A DNA stretch of 7,539 nt, from NCBI GenBank assembly GCA_017624645.1, contig JAGAMQ010000016.1:1-7539 (forward strand), in the 5' to 3' direction. Below the pieces are notes generated by a model. That model searched no databases, had not been told where the DNA came from, and was given only the letters and a program-made list of their open reading frames with translations. Shown here one piece after another: positions 1 through 5,215 of this stretch. The number at the start of each line of letters is the position of its first letter. The stretch's first letter is position 1. The translations under genes were made by a program, and so were the position numbers. Origin of the DNA: Oscillospiraceae bacterium (GTDB taxonomy: Bacteria; Bacillota; Clostridia; Oscillospirales; Oscillospiraceae).

Positions 1-17
1 ATTTCACTGACTGTCAT
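1..17 (-). CDS. 5' end of an unidentified gene, truncated by the window edge
   Basis: Only about five codons are visible (M-T-V-S-E), so the product cannot be named. The gene call rests on signals in the right order on the minus strand: a TTGACA/TATAAA promoter (38-65), an AGAGGTG ribosome binding site (24-30), then ATG at 17-15 with a 6-nt gap. A second in-frame ATG at 23-21 directly abuts the ribosome binding site and is the less likely start. The gene reads leftward out of the window, in the same direction as the tRNA gene but on its own promoter. Confidence 0.45.
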
Positions 18-37
18 CTGCATCACCTCTTGTCTAT

Positions 38-65
38 TTTATAACAGTGGTGGCAAGAATGTCAA
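38..65 (-). promoter_or_regulatory. Sigma-A type promoter of the left-edge gene
   Basis: On the minus strand, a perfect -35 TTGACA (60-65) is followed after 16 bp by TATAAA (38-43). Shifted by two bases, TAAAAT with an 18-bp spacer is an alternative -10. The start site would fall near 31, giving a short leader that holds just the ribosome binding site. Confidence 0.6.
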
Positions 66-85
66 GAAAGTGATACCTTGATGGC

Positions 86-105
86 GTACGCTGGAAGGGA
101 CTCGA
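86..105 (-). repeat. Near-direct repeat of the tRNA-Arg 3' end (att-like remnant)
   Basis: Bases 86-105 match 370-389, the 3' part of the tRNA-Arg gene (acceptor 3' strand and part of the T-arm), at 19 of 20 positions. The only difference is T92 against C376. The copies have the same orientation and lie 284 bp apart. A tRNA 3'-end duplication of this type is what site-specific integration leaves as attL/attR, but a partial tandem duplication would look the same. No integrase gene lies between the copies. Confidence 0.6.
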
Positions 106-320
106 TATGCATTTTTGCCCCTGCGGAGCAAAATAGAGGTTCGCCGACCTCAAGCCGTCGGCGACGCACGTCTTTAACACTTCGCAAAACAAAATAGAAG
201 AAAGCCAACATCCCTACGGGATGCGACTTTCTTCTATGGACTCTCCCACGGGCTAAAAATTGCTCGCCAGCTCTCAATTTTTACACCAGTGTGCGCACTG
301 GTGCCGCCCTTTCGAGTCCC
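97..320 (-). repeat. Structured non-coding element with inverted ends (MITE/REP-like)
   Basis: The segment is bounded by a perfect 9-bp inverted repeat, GGGACTCGA (97-105) and TCGAGTCCC (312-320). Both ends match the T-arm of the adjacent tRNA. Inside are several hairpins: 142-148/157-163 (7 bp), 194-204/227-237 (11 bp, with an inner CATCCC/GGGATG stem at 209-214/218-223), 255-262/275-282 (8 bp, A/T-rich) and 284-291/296-303 (8 bp, TGCG loop). A weaker TTTGC/GCAAA pairing lies near 114-132. No convincing gene is present: the open frame on the minus strand lacks a ribosome binding site and has a composition explained by the hairpins. I infer a dispersed structured repeat or small non-autonomous element; copy number elsewhere is unknown. 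Confidence 0.5.
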
Positions 321-328
321 TCGGTGTA

Positions 329-367
329 TAAAAAATTCCAGACACCCGAATGGGTATCTGGAATTTT
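329..367 (-). terminator. Rho-independent terminator of the tRNA-Arg gene
   Basis: An inverted repeat of about 13 bp, ATTCCAGATACCC on the minus strand with one mismatch in the partner arm and a short ATTC loop, is followed by a run of six T. It starts directly after the encoded CCA end of the tRNA. Confidence 0.85.
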
Positions 368-444
368 TGGTACGCCGGAAGGGACTCGAACCCCTGACCT
401 ACTGGTTCGTAGCCAGTCACTCTATCCAACTGAGCTACCGGCGC
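368..444 (-). tRNA. tRNA-Arg (anticodon ACG)
   Basis: The minus strand folds into a full cloverleaf of 77 nt including an encoded CCA. The acceptor strands are GCGCCGG and CCGGCGT, followed by discriminator A and CCA. The D-arm starts GCTCAGTTGGATA. The anticodon stem is ACTGG/CCAGT with loop CTACGAA, giving anticodon ACG. The T-arm is AGGGG-TTCGAGT-CCCTT. A34 would be deaminated to inosine by TadA, so the tRNA reads CGU, CGC and CGA. The first acceptor pair is a G1·U72 wobble. The gene has its own promoter upstream and a terminator immediately downstream, so it is a single-gene transcript. Confidence 0.97.
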
Positions 445-471
445 ATAACGCATTGTTTCACGCGCCACAGT

Positions 472-500
472 ATAATAGCACATTGTTTTGTAAAATGCAA
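472..500 (-). promoter_or_regulatory. Promoter of the tRNA-Arg gene
   Basis: The minus strand carries -35 TTGCAT (495-500), a 17-bp spacer and -10 TATTAT (472-477). Transcription would begin near 465, about 20 nt before the mature tRNA 5' end. The A/T-rich stretch upstream (about 501-540) could act as an UP element. Confidence 0.7.
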
Positions 501-561
501 GACCTTTTTTATATTTTTTTAATTCTTTTTTCTTTGTGCGACAAATACCCATAATTGCCTC

Positions 562-590
562 TTGTATTTTTCCCCATATGCGGTTATAAT
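562..590 (+). promoter_or_regulatory. Promoter of the DUF1858 gene
   Basis: -35-like TTGTAT (562-567), an exact 17-bp spacer and a perfect -10 TATAAT (585-590). The -35 matches consensus weakly. The predicted start near 597 gives a leader of about 25 nt. Confidence 0.7.
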
Positions 591-621
591 GAGGCAGAAA
601 AACAAACAGGAGGTCATTATC

Positions 622-861
622 ATGGCTGTAAAAATCGAAAAGACCACCATTATCGGTGATGTGCTGGATGTAGCTCCTCAGGCTGCACCTCTGTTCTTTG
701 CCATCGGCATGCACTGTCTGGGCTGCCCCTCTTCCCGGGGTGAGACTGTCGAAGAAGCTTGTGCCGTTCACGGCATCGACTGTGAGCCTTTCCTCGCTCA
801 GCTGAACCACTTCCTGGAGGCTTACGAGGCTGACCAGGCTAACAAGACTGAAAACGCCTAA
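622..861 (+). CDS. DUF1858 domain protein (hybrid-cluster-protein-associated redox disulfide family)
   Basis: A 79-residue soluble protein made of one small domain. The signature is GMHCLGCPSS at residues 29-38, with a CxxC pair (C32, C35), plus C47 and C54, followed by the EACAVHGID stretch typical of the family. The family is named for its association with hybrid cluster proteins and a likely thiol-disulfide or metal-linked redox role; its exact partner is unknown. The start at 622 is chosen because AGGAGG lies 8-10 nt upstream; an in-frame ATG at 562 overlaps the -35 element and lies upstream of the -10. Length fits the family. The gene has its own promoter and terminator and is not obviously linked to a hybrid cluster protein here. 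The specific physiological role is not established. Confidence 0.9.
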   Translation: MAVKIEKTTIIGDVLDVAPQAAPLFFAIGMHCLGCPSSRGETVEEACAVHGIDCEPFLAQLNHFLEAYEADQANKTENA

Positions 862-873
862 TCCGTTCCGGTT

Positions 874-908
874 CTGCCATCCCGTACACCGGGATGGCAG
901 TTTCTTTT
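874..908 (+). terminator. Rho-independent terminator after the DUF1858 gene
   Basis: A perfect 11-bp stem, CTGCCATCCCG (874-884) with CGGGATGGCAG (890-900), has a 5-nt loop and a T-rich tail TTTCTTTT (901-908). The tail runs straight into the trmK ribosome binding site, so trmK transcription must come from read-through or from a promoter I cannot see. Confidence 0.85.
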
Positions 909-919
909 GAGGTGATAAA

Positions 920-1615
920 ATGACCATTCCTCTTTCCAACCGACTAAAGGCCTGTGCATCGTTTGTGCCCACCGGTGCTGTGGTGGCAGATATTGGATGT
1001 GATCACGGCTATCTGGGGATCCACCTTTTGGTAAACGGGATCGCAAAAAGTGTAATCGCAGCAGATGTAAATGAGCAGCCCCTGAACAGTGCTGTCCGCA
1101 ATGCAGAAAAATACGGTGTCAGCGACAAAATGACCTTTTGTCTTTCCGACGGGACCGCCTGTATCCCCCGGGACTTTGATACCATGGTCTGCGCCGGCAT
1201 GGGGGCTGACACCATGATTTCCATTCTGGAGGCCGCACCTTGGCTGAAGGACAGTTCCTATACCCTGATCCTGCAATGTCAGTCCCGCAGACCGGAGCTT
1301 CGGCGCTATCTTTCCCAAAACAGCTATGCTATTTTGGAGGAGACCCTTGCAGAGGACGGTAAATTCATCTATCCTGTGATGCGCGTTCGCTATGGCTCTG
1401 CATCGCTCCTTACTCCCGGTCAGTGTCACATCTCCCCTGCCCTTTTACACAGCGGCTCTCCCTTGCTCCGGGAATTTTTTGACCGGGTTCGAGGCGGCAT
1501 CCGCAAAACCGTTGAGGGTTTGGAACATTCCGGCGGTGAACGGCTGGCGACATATAAAGCAATTCTTGAAGAAATCGACAACATGGAGGAGATCGTCTAT
1601 GGTAACCGTAGCTGA
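920..1615 (+). CDS. trmK: tRNA (adenine(22)-N1)-methyltransferase TrmK
   Basis: A 231-residue cytoplasmic class I SAM-dependent methyltransferase that methylates N1 of A22 in tRNA. Visible motifs are the SAM-binding loop DIGCDHGYL (residues 24-32), the acidic end of strand 2 at D49 (AADVN), and AGMGAD at 92-97, corresponding to the family's AGMGG motif. The C-terminal part (about 165-231) is the helical extension expected for TrmK. Length matches the family. The start is set by GAGGTGA 4-7 nt upstream. The 3' end overlaps the next gene by 17 bp, so the two are translationally linked. The same pair occurs in many Bacillota (yqfN-yqfO in Bacillus). I see no dedicated promoter between the preceding terminator and the start. 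Confidence 0.93.
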   Translation: MTIPLSNRLKACASFVPTGAVVADIGCDHGYLGIHLLVNGIAKSVIAADVNEQPLNSAVRNAEKYGVSDKMTFCLSDGTACIPRDFDTMVCAGMGADTMISILEAAPWLKDSSYTLILQCQSRRPELRRYLSQNSYAILEETLAEDGKFIYPVMRVRYGSASLLTPGQCHISPALLHSGSPLLREFFDRVRGGIRKTVEGLEHSGGERLATYKAILEEIDNMEEIVYGNRS

Positions 1616-2387
1616 TGTTCTTGCATATTTAGAAACAATAGCCCCCGCTTCCATGGCAGAGGATTGGGATCGGGTGGGTTTAAACTGCGGAAGAAAGACC
1701 CAAAAGGTTACGCGCATACTGGTAGCACTGGACCCCACCCCGGATGTTTGCCGGGAAGCAGCACAGATGGGATGCGATCTGCTTGTGACCCACCACGCGC
1801 TGATTTGGGATGCCGGTTTTGTCAGTGACGATACCCAACAAGGCCGCAACATTCTGACACTGATTGAAAAAGGCATTGCCCACATAAATGCCCACACCAA
1901 TCTGGACTGTGCCCCAGGCGGTGTCAACGATATTCTTGCAAAAAAACTAGGCTTAAACGATATCTGCGTCATTGCACCCAAAGGCAACGATGCTGCCGGA
2001 AAACCCTGGGGGCTGCTACGCATGGGTAATGTCGCTCCTCAAGCACTGGAAACATTTCTTTCCAATGTGAAGGAACGTCTTGGTTGTGAAGGTCTTCGTT
2101 ATGCTGACGGCGGCAACAAGGTTTGCCGTGTTGCAGTAGGCGGCGGTGCCTGTGCCGGTGAGCTGCAGCAGGTCATTGATGCCGGATGCGACACCTTTGT
2201 AACAGCCGACGCCAAATACAATCATTTCTGGGACGCCCAAAGCGCAGGCATAAGTCTTATTGATGCAGGTCACTTCCATACTGAAAACCCCGTTTGTGAG
2301 TATCTGGTACAGCAACTTTCCCAGGCGTTTCCTCAGCTGGAGGTCACCATGTCCCAAAAGCACACAGACTGTGCAAAATTCTTTTAA
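1599..2387 (+). CDS. Nif3-like dinuclear metal-center protein (YqfO/YbgI family)
   Basis: A 262-residue protein of the Nif3 family, which holds two metal ions in a conserved pocket. Ligand residues are all visible: H65-H66 in LVTHHALIW, D103 in NAHTNLD (with H99 nearby), and H225 and E229 in GHFHTE. The C-terminal GGGACAGE segment is also typical. This is the short form without the inserted PII-like domain seen in YqfO of Bacillus. The family has been proposed to act as a GTP cyclohydrolase-like or other metal-dependent hydrolase, but no accepted in vivo reaction is known. The start is ATG 1599, inside the end of trmK, with GGAGGA 8 nt upstream; an in-frame extension further upstream is only trmK sequence. 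It is co-transcribed with trmK. Confidence 0.92.
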   Translation: MVTVADVLAYLETIAPASMAEDWDRVGLNCGRKTQKVTRILVALDPTPDVCREAAQMGCDLLVTHHALIWDAGFVSDDTQQGRNILTLIEKGIAHINAHTNLDCAPGGVNDILAKKLGLNDICVIAPKGNDAAGKPWGLLRMGNVAPQALETFLSNVKERLGCEGLRYADGGNKVCRVAVGGGACAGELQQVIDAGCDTFVTADAKYNHFWDAQSAGISLIDAGHFHTENPVCEYLVQQLSQAFPQLEVTMSQKHTDCAKFF

Positions 2388-2394
2388 GCATGTG

Positions 2395-2423
2395 TTGATT
2401 TTACCTGCAGGCTATGCTAGAAT
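2395..2423 (+). promoter_or_regulatory. Promoter of yebC
   Basis: -35 TTGATT (2395-2400), a 17-bp spacer and -10 TAGAAT (2418-2423) lie just after the Nif3-like stop codon. A start near 2430 gives a leader of about 34 nt. No terminator is seen between the Nif3-like gene and this promoter, so some read-through is possible. Confidence 0.65.
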
Positions 2424-2463
2424 ATGATGAAGATTTTTACAAAAACAGAAGGGATGATGATTT

Positions 2464-3201
2464 ATGTCCGGACATTCCAAATGGCATAACATTCAAAAAA
2501 CCAAGGGTGCACAGGACGCAAAGCGCGCTGCAGCCTTTACAAAAATTGCCAAAGAGCTGATCGTTGCTGTCAAGGAGGGCGGCGGCATTACCGATCCCGC
2601 CAACAACTCCCGCCTTGCCACTGTTATCACCAAGGCCAAGGCCGCTAACATGCCCAATGACAACATCAAGCGCTGCCTTGAGAAGGCTGCCGGTGCTGGT
2701 GGCGGTGACAGCTACGAATCCATCACCTACGAAGGCTACGGTCCCGGAGGTGTAGCTGTGATCGTAGAGACCATGACCGACAACCGCAACCGTACCGCAG
2801 GTTCTATGCGTCATCACTTTGACAAGTTTGGCGGCAATCTTGGCGCTTCCGGCTGTGTCAGCTGGAGCTTTGACAAGAAGGGTGTTCTGGTCATCGACAA
2901 CGAAGATGGTGACTTTGATGAAGACACCGTAATGATGGATGCCATGGACTGTGGTGCCGACGACTTTGAAGCAGAGGAAGATTGCTTCACCATCTACACC
3001 GATCCGGACGATTTCAACAGCGTTGCCGACGCACTGACCGCCAAGGGCTACACCTTCGCCTCTGCCCAGATCGAGATGGTTCCCCAGAACTATCAGAAGC
3101 TGGAAAGCGAAGAGCAGATCAAACTCATGGAAAAGCTCATTGACATCATGGAAGAAGACGACGATGTGCAGAACGTTTGGCACAACTGGGATCAGGATTA
3201 A
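2464..3201 (+). CDS. yebC: YebC/PmpR family protein (DNA-binding regulator or translation factor)
   Basis: A 245-residue member of the YebC/PmpR family (TACO1-like). The N-terminal signature SGHSKWHNIQKTKGAQDAKR (residues 2-21) begins the helical domain 1, with FTKIAKEL after it. The central segment GYGPGGVAVIVETMTDNRNR (about 86-105) and the SFDKKG turn belong to the alpha/beta domains. The acidic C-terminal tail EEDDDVQNVWHN is typical. Some members bind DNA as transcription regulators; a ribosome-associated role in relieving stalling at proline-rich stretches is known for others, and the sequence does not decide between them. Length is normal. The start has a modest AGAAGGG 10 nt upstream. 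The gene has its own promoter and a strong terminator, and it converges with the LCP gene. Confidence 0.95.
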   Translation: MSGHSKWHNIQKTKGAQDAKRAAAFTKIAKELIVAVKEGGGITDPANNSRLATVITKAKAANMPNDNIKRCLEKAAGAGGGDSYESITYEGYGPGGVAVIVETMTDNRNRTAGSMRHHFDKFGGNLGASGCVSWSFDKKGVLVIDNEDGDFDEDTVMMDAMDCGADDFEAEEDCFTIYTDPDDFNSVADALTAKGYTFASAQIEMVPQNYQKLESEEQIKLMEKLIDIMEEDDDVQNVWHNWDQD

Positions 3202-3207
3202 ACAACG

Positions 3208-3255
3208 CACCCCGGAGCTTTCACAAAAGCTCCGGGGTGTTTTATTTATTTTGTT
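3208..3255 (+). terminator. Terminator of yebC, shared with the convergent LCP gene
   Basis: A perfect 13-bp stem pairs CACCCCGGAGCTT (3208-3220) with AAGCTCCGGGGTG (3227-3239), followed on the plus strand by TTTTATTTATTTTG. The T-tract overlaps the last codons of the minus-strand LCP gene. On the minus strand the same hairpin is followed only by GCGTTGTTT, so it should stop LCP transcripts less efficiently. Confidence 0.9.
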
Positions 3256-4313
3256 TTCATGATCTGTTCCAAAATCTTTGTATTCTTTTCCAAATCCGGC
3301 AGAATCACAGACATTCCCCGGATGTTGGTCATCTTATAGGTACCGTCCGCGGGGATCTGTTGGGTATTCACTGTAAGGTCCGACAAAATCGGGAACAGCT
3401 CCAATGTGAAGCCCATGATCTGGGCATTAGAAAGATCCGTTGTCAGCAGGGGCAGCACTTCCAGGAGCAGTGCATTGAGCTTAGTGATGCTCATGGTCTT
3501 TGCCTTCTCCAACAGGGCATTGAGAACAATCCGGTGGCGGTTGGTCCGGCCAAAATCACCGTTTCCAATCTTACGGATCCGGGAGTATGCCACAGCCTGG
3601 GAGCCATTAAGGGTATTGACGCCCTTTTTCAGATTCCACTTTCTGGCATTATCCTCCACATCCCAGTTTCCATGCTTGTTCAGGTAGGAAGCTTCCGAGG
3701 ATGTCAATTCAATCTCCACACCGCCCACAAGGTCGATTGCCTTCATGAAGCCGAAGAAGTCCACCTCAATATTGCCATCGATGGTAACGCCAAAATTCTT
3801 GTTGAGGCACTCATCCAGCAGCTTCATACCGCCCATGGCATAGCTGGCATTGATCCGGTTATCCTTATGGCCGGGAATCTGCACATACATATCACGCATA
3901 AAGGACGACAGGGTCAGTGTCTTTTCCTTCTTATTGATGGTGCACAAAATCATTGCATCAGACCGGGAACGACCCTCCCCCTGCCGACGATCCTGACCGA
4001 TCAACAGGATGTTGATCACATCTGCGGTTTTCTCTATCTGGGTACTGTTTCCCCAAACCACATCGTTGGGATCCATTTCCGGTCCGGTAAAATCAGGGTC
4101 CAATGTTTCATCTTCCAAAACAGAATCCATATATTCCGATTCGGACATTCCGGAATGATTCTTATCGGGGTCGGTCCGGTTGATCAATCCCAAAACGCCC
4201 TCCAGATATGCTGTTGCTGCCACCAGCAACACAAGGACCAGTGTGAGCGCTACACACAACGCAACCAGGATCTTCCTACGAAGAGACCATTTTTTCTTTT
4301 CTTTCTTATCCAT
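3246..4313 (-). CDS. LytR-CpsA-Psr (LCP) family cell-wall polymer ligase
   Basis: A 355-residue membrane-anchored protein. Residues 1-14 are rich in Lys/Arg, residues 15-35 form one membrane helix (N-in), then comes an acidic linker (about 45-95) and the extracellular LCP domain. Domain motifs: NILLIGQDRR (101-110), RSRSDAM (115-121), SFMRDMYV (137-144), and YSRIRK with RTNRHR (243-248, 256-261), supplying the Arg/Asp residues that bind the polyprenyl pyrophosphate substrate. LCP proteins transfer anionic polymers or other glycans to peptidoglycan. The start at 4313 has GGAGG 10 nt upstream and gives a normal positive N-terminus; a 17-residue upstream extension lacks a ribosome binding site and covers the leader. 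It lies 65 nt after the Spo0A-like gene with no terminator between. The exact polymer cannot be read from the sequence. Confidence 0.94.
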   Translation of the reverse strand: MDKKEKKKWSLRRKILVALCVALTLVLVLLVAATAYLEGVLGLINRTDPDKNHSGMSESEYMDSVLEDETLDPDFTGPEMDPNDVVWGNSTQIEKTADVINILLIGQDRRQGEGRSRSDAMILCTINKKEKTLTLSSFMRDMYVQIPGHKDNRINASYAMGGMKLLDECLNKNFGVTIDGNIEVDFFGFMKAIDLVGGVEIELTSSEASYLNKHGNWDVEDNARKWNLKKGVNTLNGSQAVAYSRIRKIGNGDFGRTNRHRIVLNALLEKAKTMSITKLNALLLEVLPLLTTDLSNAQIMGFTLELFPILSDLTVNTQQIPADGTYKMTNIRGMSVILPDLEKNTKILEQIMKTK

Positions 4314-4352
4314 TTGGGCAATGCCTCCACACATGCATATAATAACCAGTAC

Positions 4353-4358
4353 ATTATA
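4353..4358 (-). promoter_or_regulatory. -10 element upstream of the LCP gene
   Basis: A perfect TATAAT on the minus strand sits about 40 nt upstream of the LCP start codon, in the 65-nt gap after the Spo0A-like gene. The -35 region at a 17-bp distance (TAGTAA) is poor, so this is either a weak or activator-dependent promoter. Read-through from upstream may also supply transcript. Confidence 0.45.
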
Positions 4359-4378
4359 CGCCATCAGGAAAGAAATTA

Positions 4379-5119
4379 CTAGTACCCAATCAAAAATTTA
4401 TCCGCTTTTTTCTTCAGCTGCATCAGGCAGCCGGCAATCCGCATCAAGAAAGTGCCATTTTGAGGACAAGGAATACTCCCATCTCGGCCCACTGAGAAAT
4501 AAAGCCGCCAAACATTTTCATTACGCCGCATCCAGGCATCCCTGATCACAGTCCGAATCGCCCTCTCCACGCTCTGGGGTGTCGCACCGCACACAGCTGC
4601 CACCGCAGGATATATCTCCTTGGTCAGGGTCCGACCGGGATCCTCCGAAAGAAACTGGGACGCCAGTGATACATATTCGTAGCCAGCCAAATTCATACGG
4701 AGCCCAAGGGAAAGCAGGATCCTTTCTAAAGTACCGCCCGCAGAAGCACATGCTTCCCTGCCGTTATGATACCTTGCCACTTCCTGAATCCGCATCATTG
4801 TTTCACATATGGTGCACGGCTTTATCAATACGGAATCTACCTGTAAGGACTGCAGCCAGTTGTATTCAAACTGTGTCAGTCTGTTTGCCAGCACGATTAC
4901 CGGGACACATCTTCCCGTATCCCGAAGTGTTTGCAACACAGTGAATCCGTCCAAGCCAGGGAGCATCATATCCAGCACCAAAAGGTCCGGACAGTTATCA
5001 AACAGGATCTGCGCGACAGTCAGTCCGTCGTGGCAGATCTGCACCTCATGGGACCGTTCCAACTGAGTCTTCAGGGCCGCGCAAAACATCTCCGAGCTGT
5101 CAGCCAGCAGCAGTTTCAT
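4379..5119 (-). CDS. Spo0A-like response regulator with an atypical receiver domain
   Basis: A 246-residue two-domain regulator. Residues 1-118 form a receiver with phospho-acceptor D50 (LLVLDMMLPGLDGF) and conserved K100 (LIKP). Residues about 134-238 match the Spo0A DNA-binding domain: LTKEIYPAVA, then the recognition helix SVERAIRTVIRDAW (183-196), very close to the SRVERAIRHAIEVAW of Bacillus Spo0A. Spo0A controls entry into sporulation and stationary-phase genes. Oddities: the acidic pair is D7-S8 instead of two Asp, and the conserved Thr/Ser of the switch is A78 (VIVLAN). The start at 5119 begins the receiver directly; the ribosome binding site is weak (AAAGG, GGGGATGG). The gene sits where spoIVB-spo0A is usual, but the upstream neighbour is htrA. 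It may be a diverged true Spo0A or a paralog. Confidence 0.85.
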   Translation of the reverse strand: MKLLLADSSEMFCAALKTQLERSHEVQICHDGLTVAQILFDNCPDLLVLDMMLPGLDGFTVLQTLRDTGRCVPVIVLANRLTQFEYNWLQSLQVDSVLIKPCTICETMMRIQEVARYHNGREACASAGGTLERILLSLGLRMNLAGYEYVSLASQFLSEDPGRTLTKEIYPAVAAVCGATPQSVERAIRTVIRDAWMRRNENVWRLYFSVGRDGSIPCPQNGTFLMRIAGCLMQLKKKADKFLIGY

Positions 5120-5150
5120 TCCATCCCCAACCTTTCGGGCATTTTCTACC

Positions 5151-5179
5151 AAGATACCACATTTTTCAAGGGATTTCAA
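5151..5179 (-). promoter_or_regulatory. Promoter of the Spo0A-like gene
   Basis: The minus strand has -35 TTGAAA (5174-5179), a 17-bp spacer and -10 TATCTT (5151-5156) preceded by TGG, giving an extended -10 element. The predicted start near 5144 leaves a leader of about 25 nt. The promoter lies in the 94-nt gap after htrA. Confidence 0.6.
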
Positions 5180-5198
5180 CCAAACAGGTCCAAATGTT

Positions 5199-5215
5199 TT
5201 CGACATTTTTCGACT
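5199..5215 (-). promoter_or_regulatory. Tandem 0A-box-like sites upstream of the Spo0A-like gene
   Basis: Reading the minus strand, AGTCGAA (5215-5209), AAA, TGTCGAA (5205-5199). The second is a perfect match to the Spo0A box TGNCGAA and the first differs at one base. The 10-bp centre-to-centre spacing equals that of the tandem boxes at the Bacillus abrB promoter. The sites lie about 55-70 bp upstream of the predicted start and overlap the htrA stop codon. Autoregulation is inferred. Confidence 0.55.

Noticed and set aside
62..277. Minus-strand 71-codon open frame through the structured element
   Set aside because: No ribosome binding site. The residues simply translate the hairpins and the tRNA-like end; such frames are typical spurious calls in repeats.
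86..330. CRISPR array or direct-repeat array
   Set aside because: The internal repeats are inverted hairpins of different sequence, not regularly spaced identical direct repeats, and no cas genes are present.
289..554. Plus-strand open frames over the tRNA region
   Set aside because: They are translated from the complement of tRNA-Arg, its terminator and its promoter, a well-known artefact.
747..753. Perfect 0A-box-like TGTCGAA inside the DUF1858 gene
   Set aside because: A single 7-mer within coding sequence, with about one expected by chance in the window and no promoter nearby.
274..972. 232-codon minus-strand open frame from tRNA-Arg through the DUF1858 gene
   Set aside because: It crosses the tRNA, two promoters and a terminator hairpin, and is antisense to a recognised gene.
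2437..3210. 257-codon minus-strand frame antisense to yebC
   Set aside because: Exactly opposite a well-conserved gene, with low-complexity Val/Gly/His content and no start signals.
3177..4382. 401-codon plus-strand frame antisense to the LCP gene
   Set aside because: It is the mirror of the LCP coding sequence, has no ribosome binding site, begins inside yebC and crosses the terminator. Its residues are rich in His/Gln/Cys as expected for an antisense frame.
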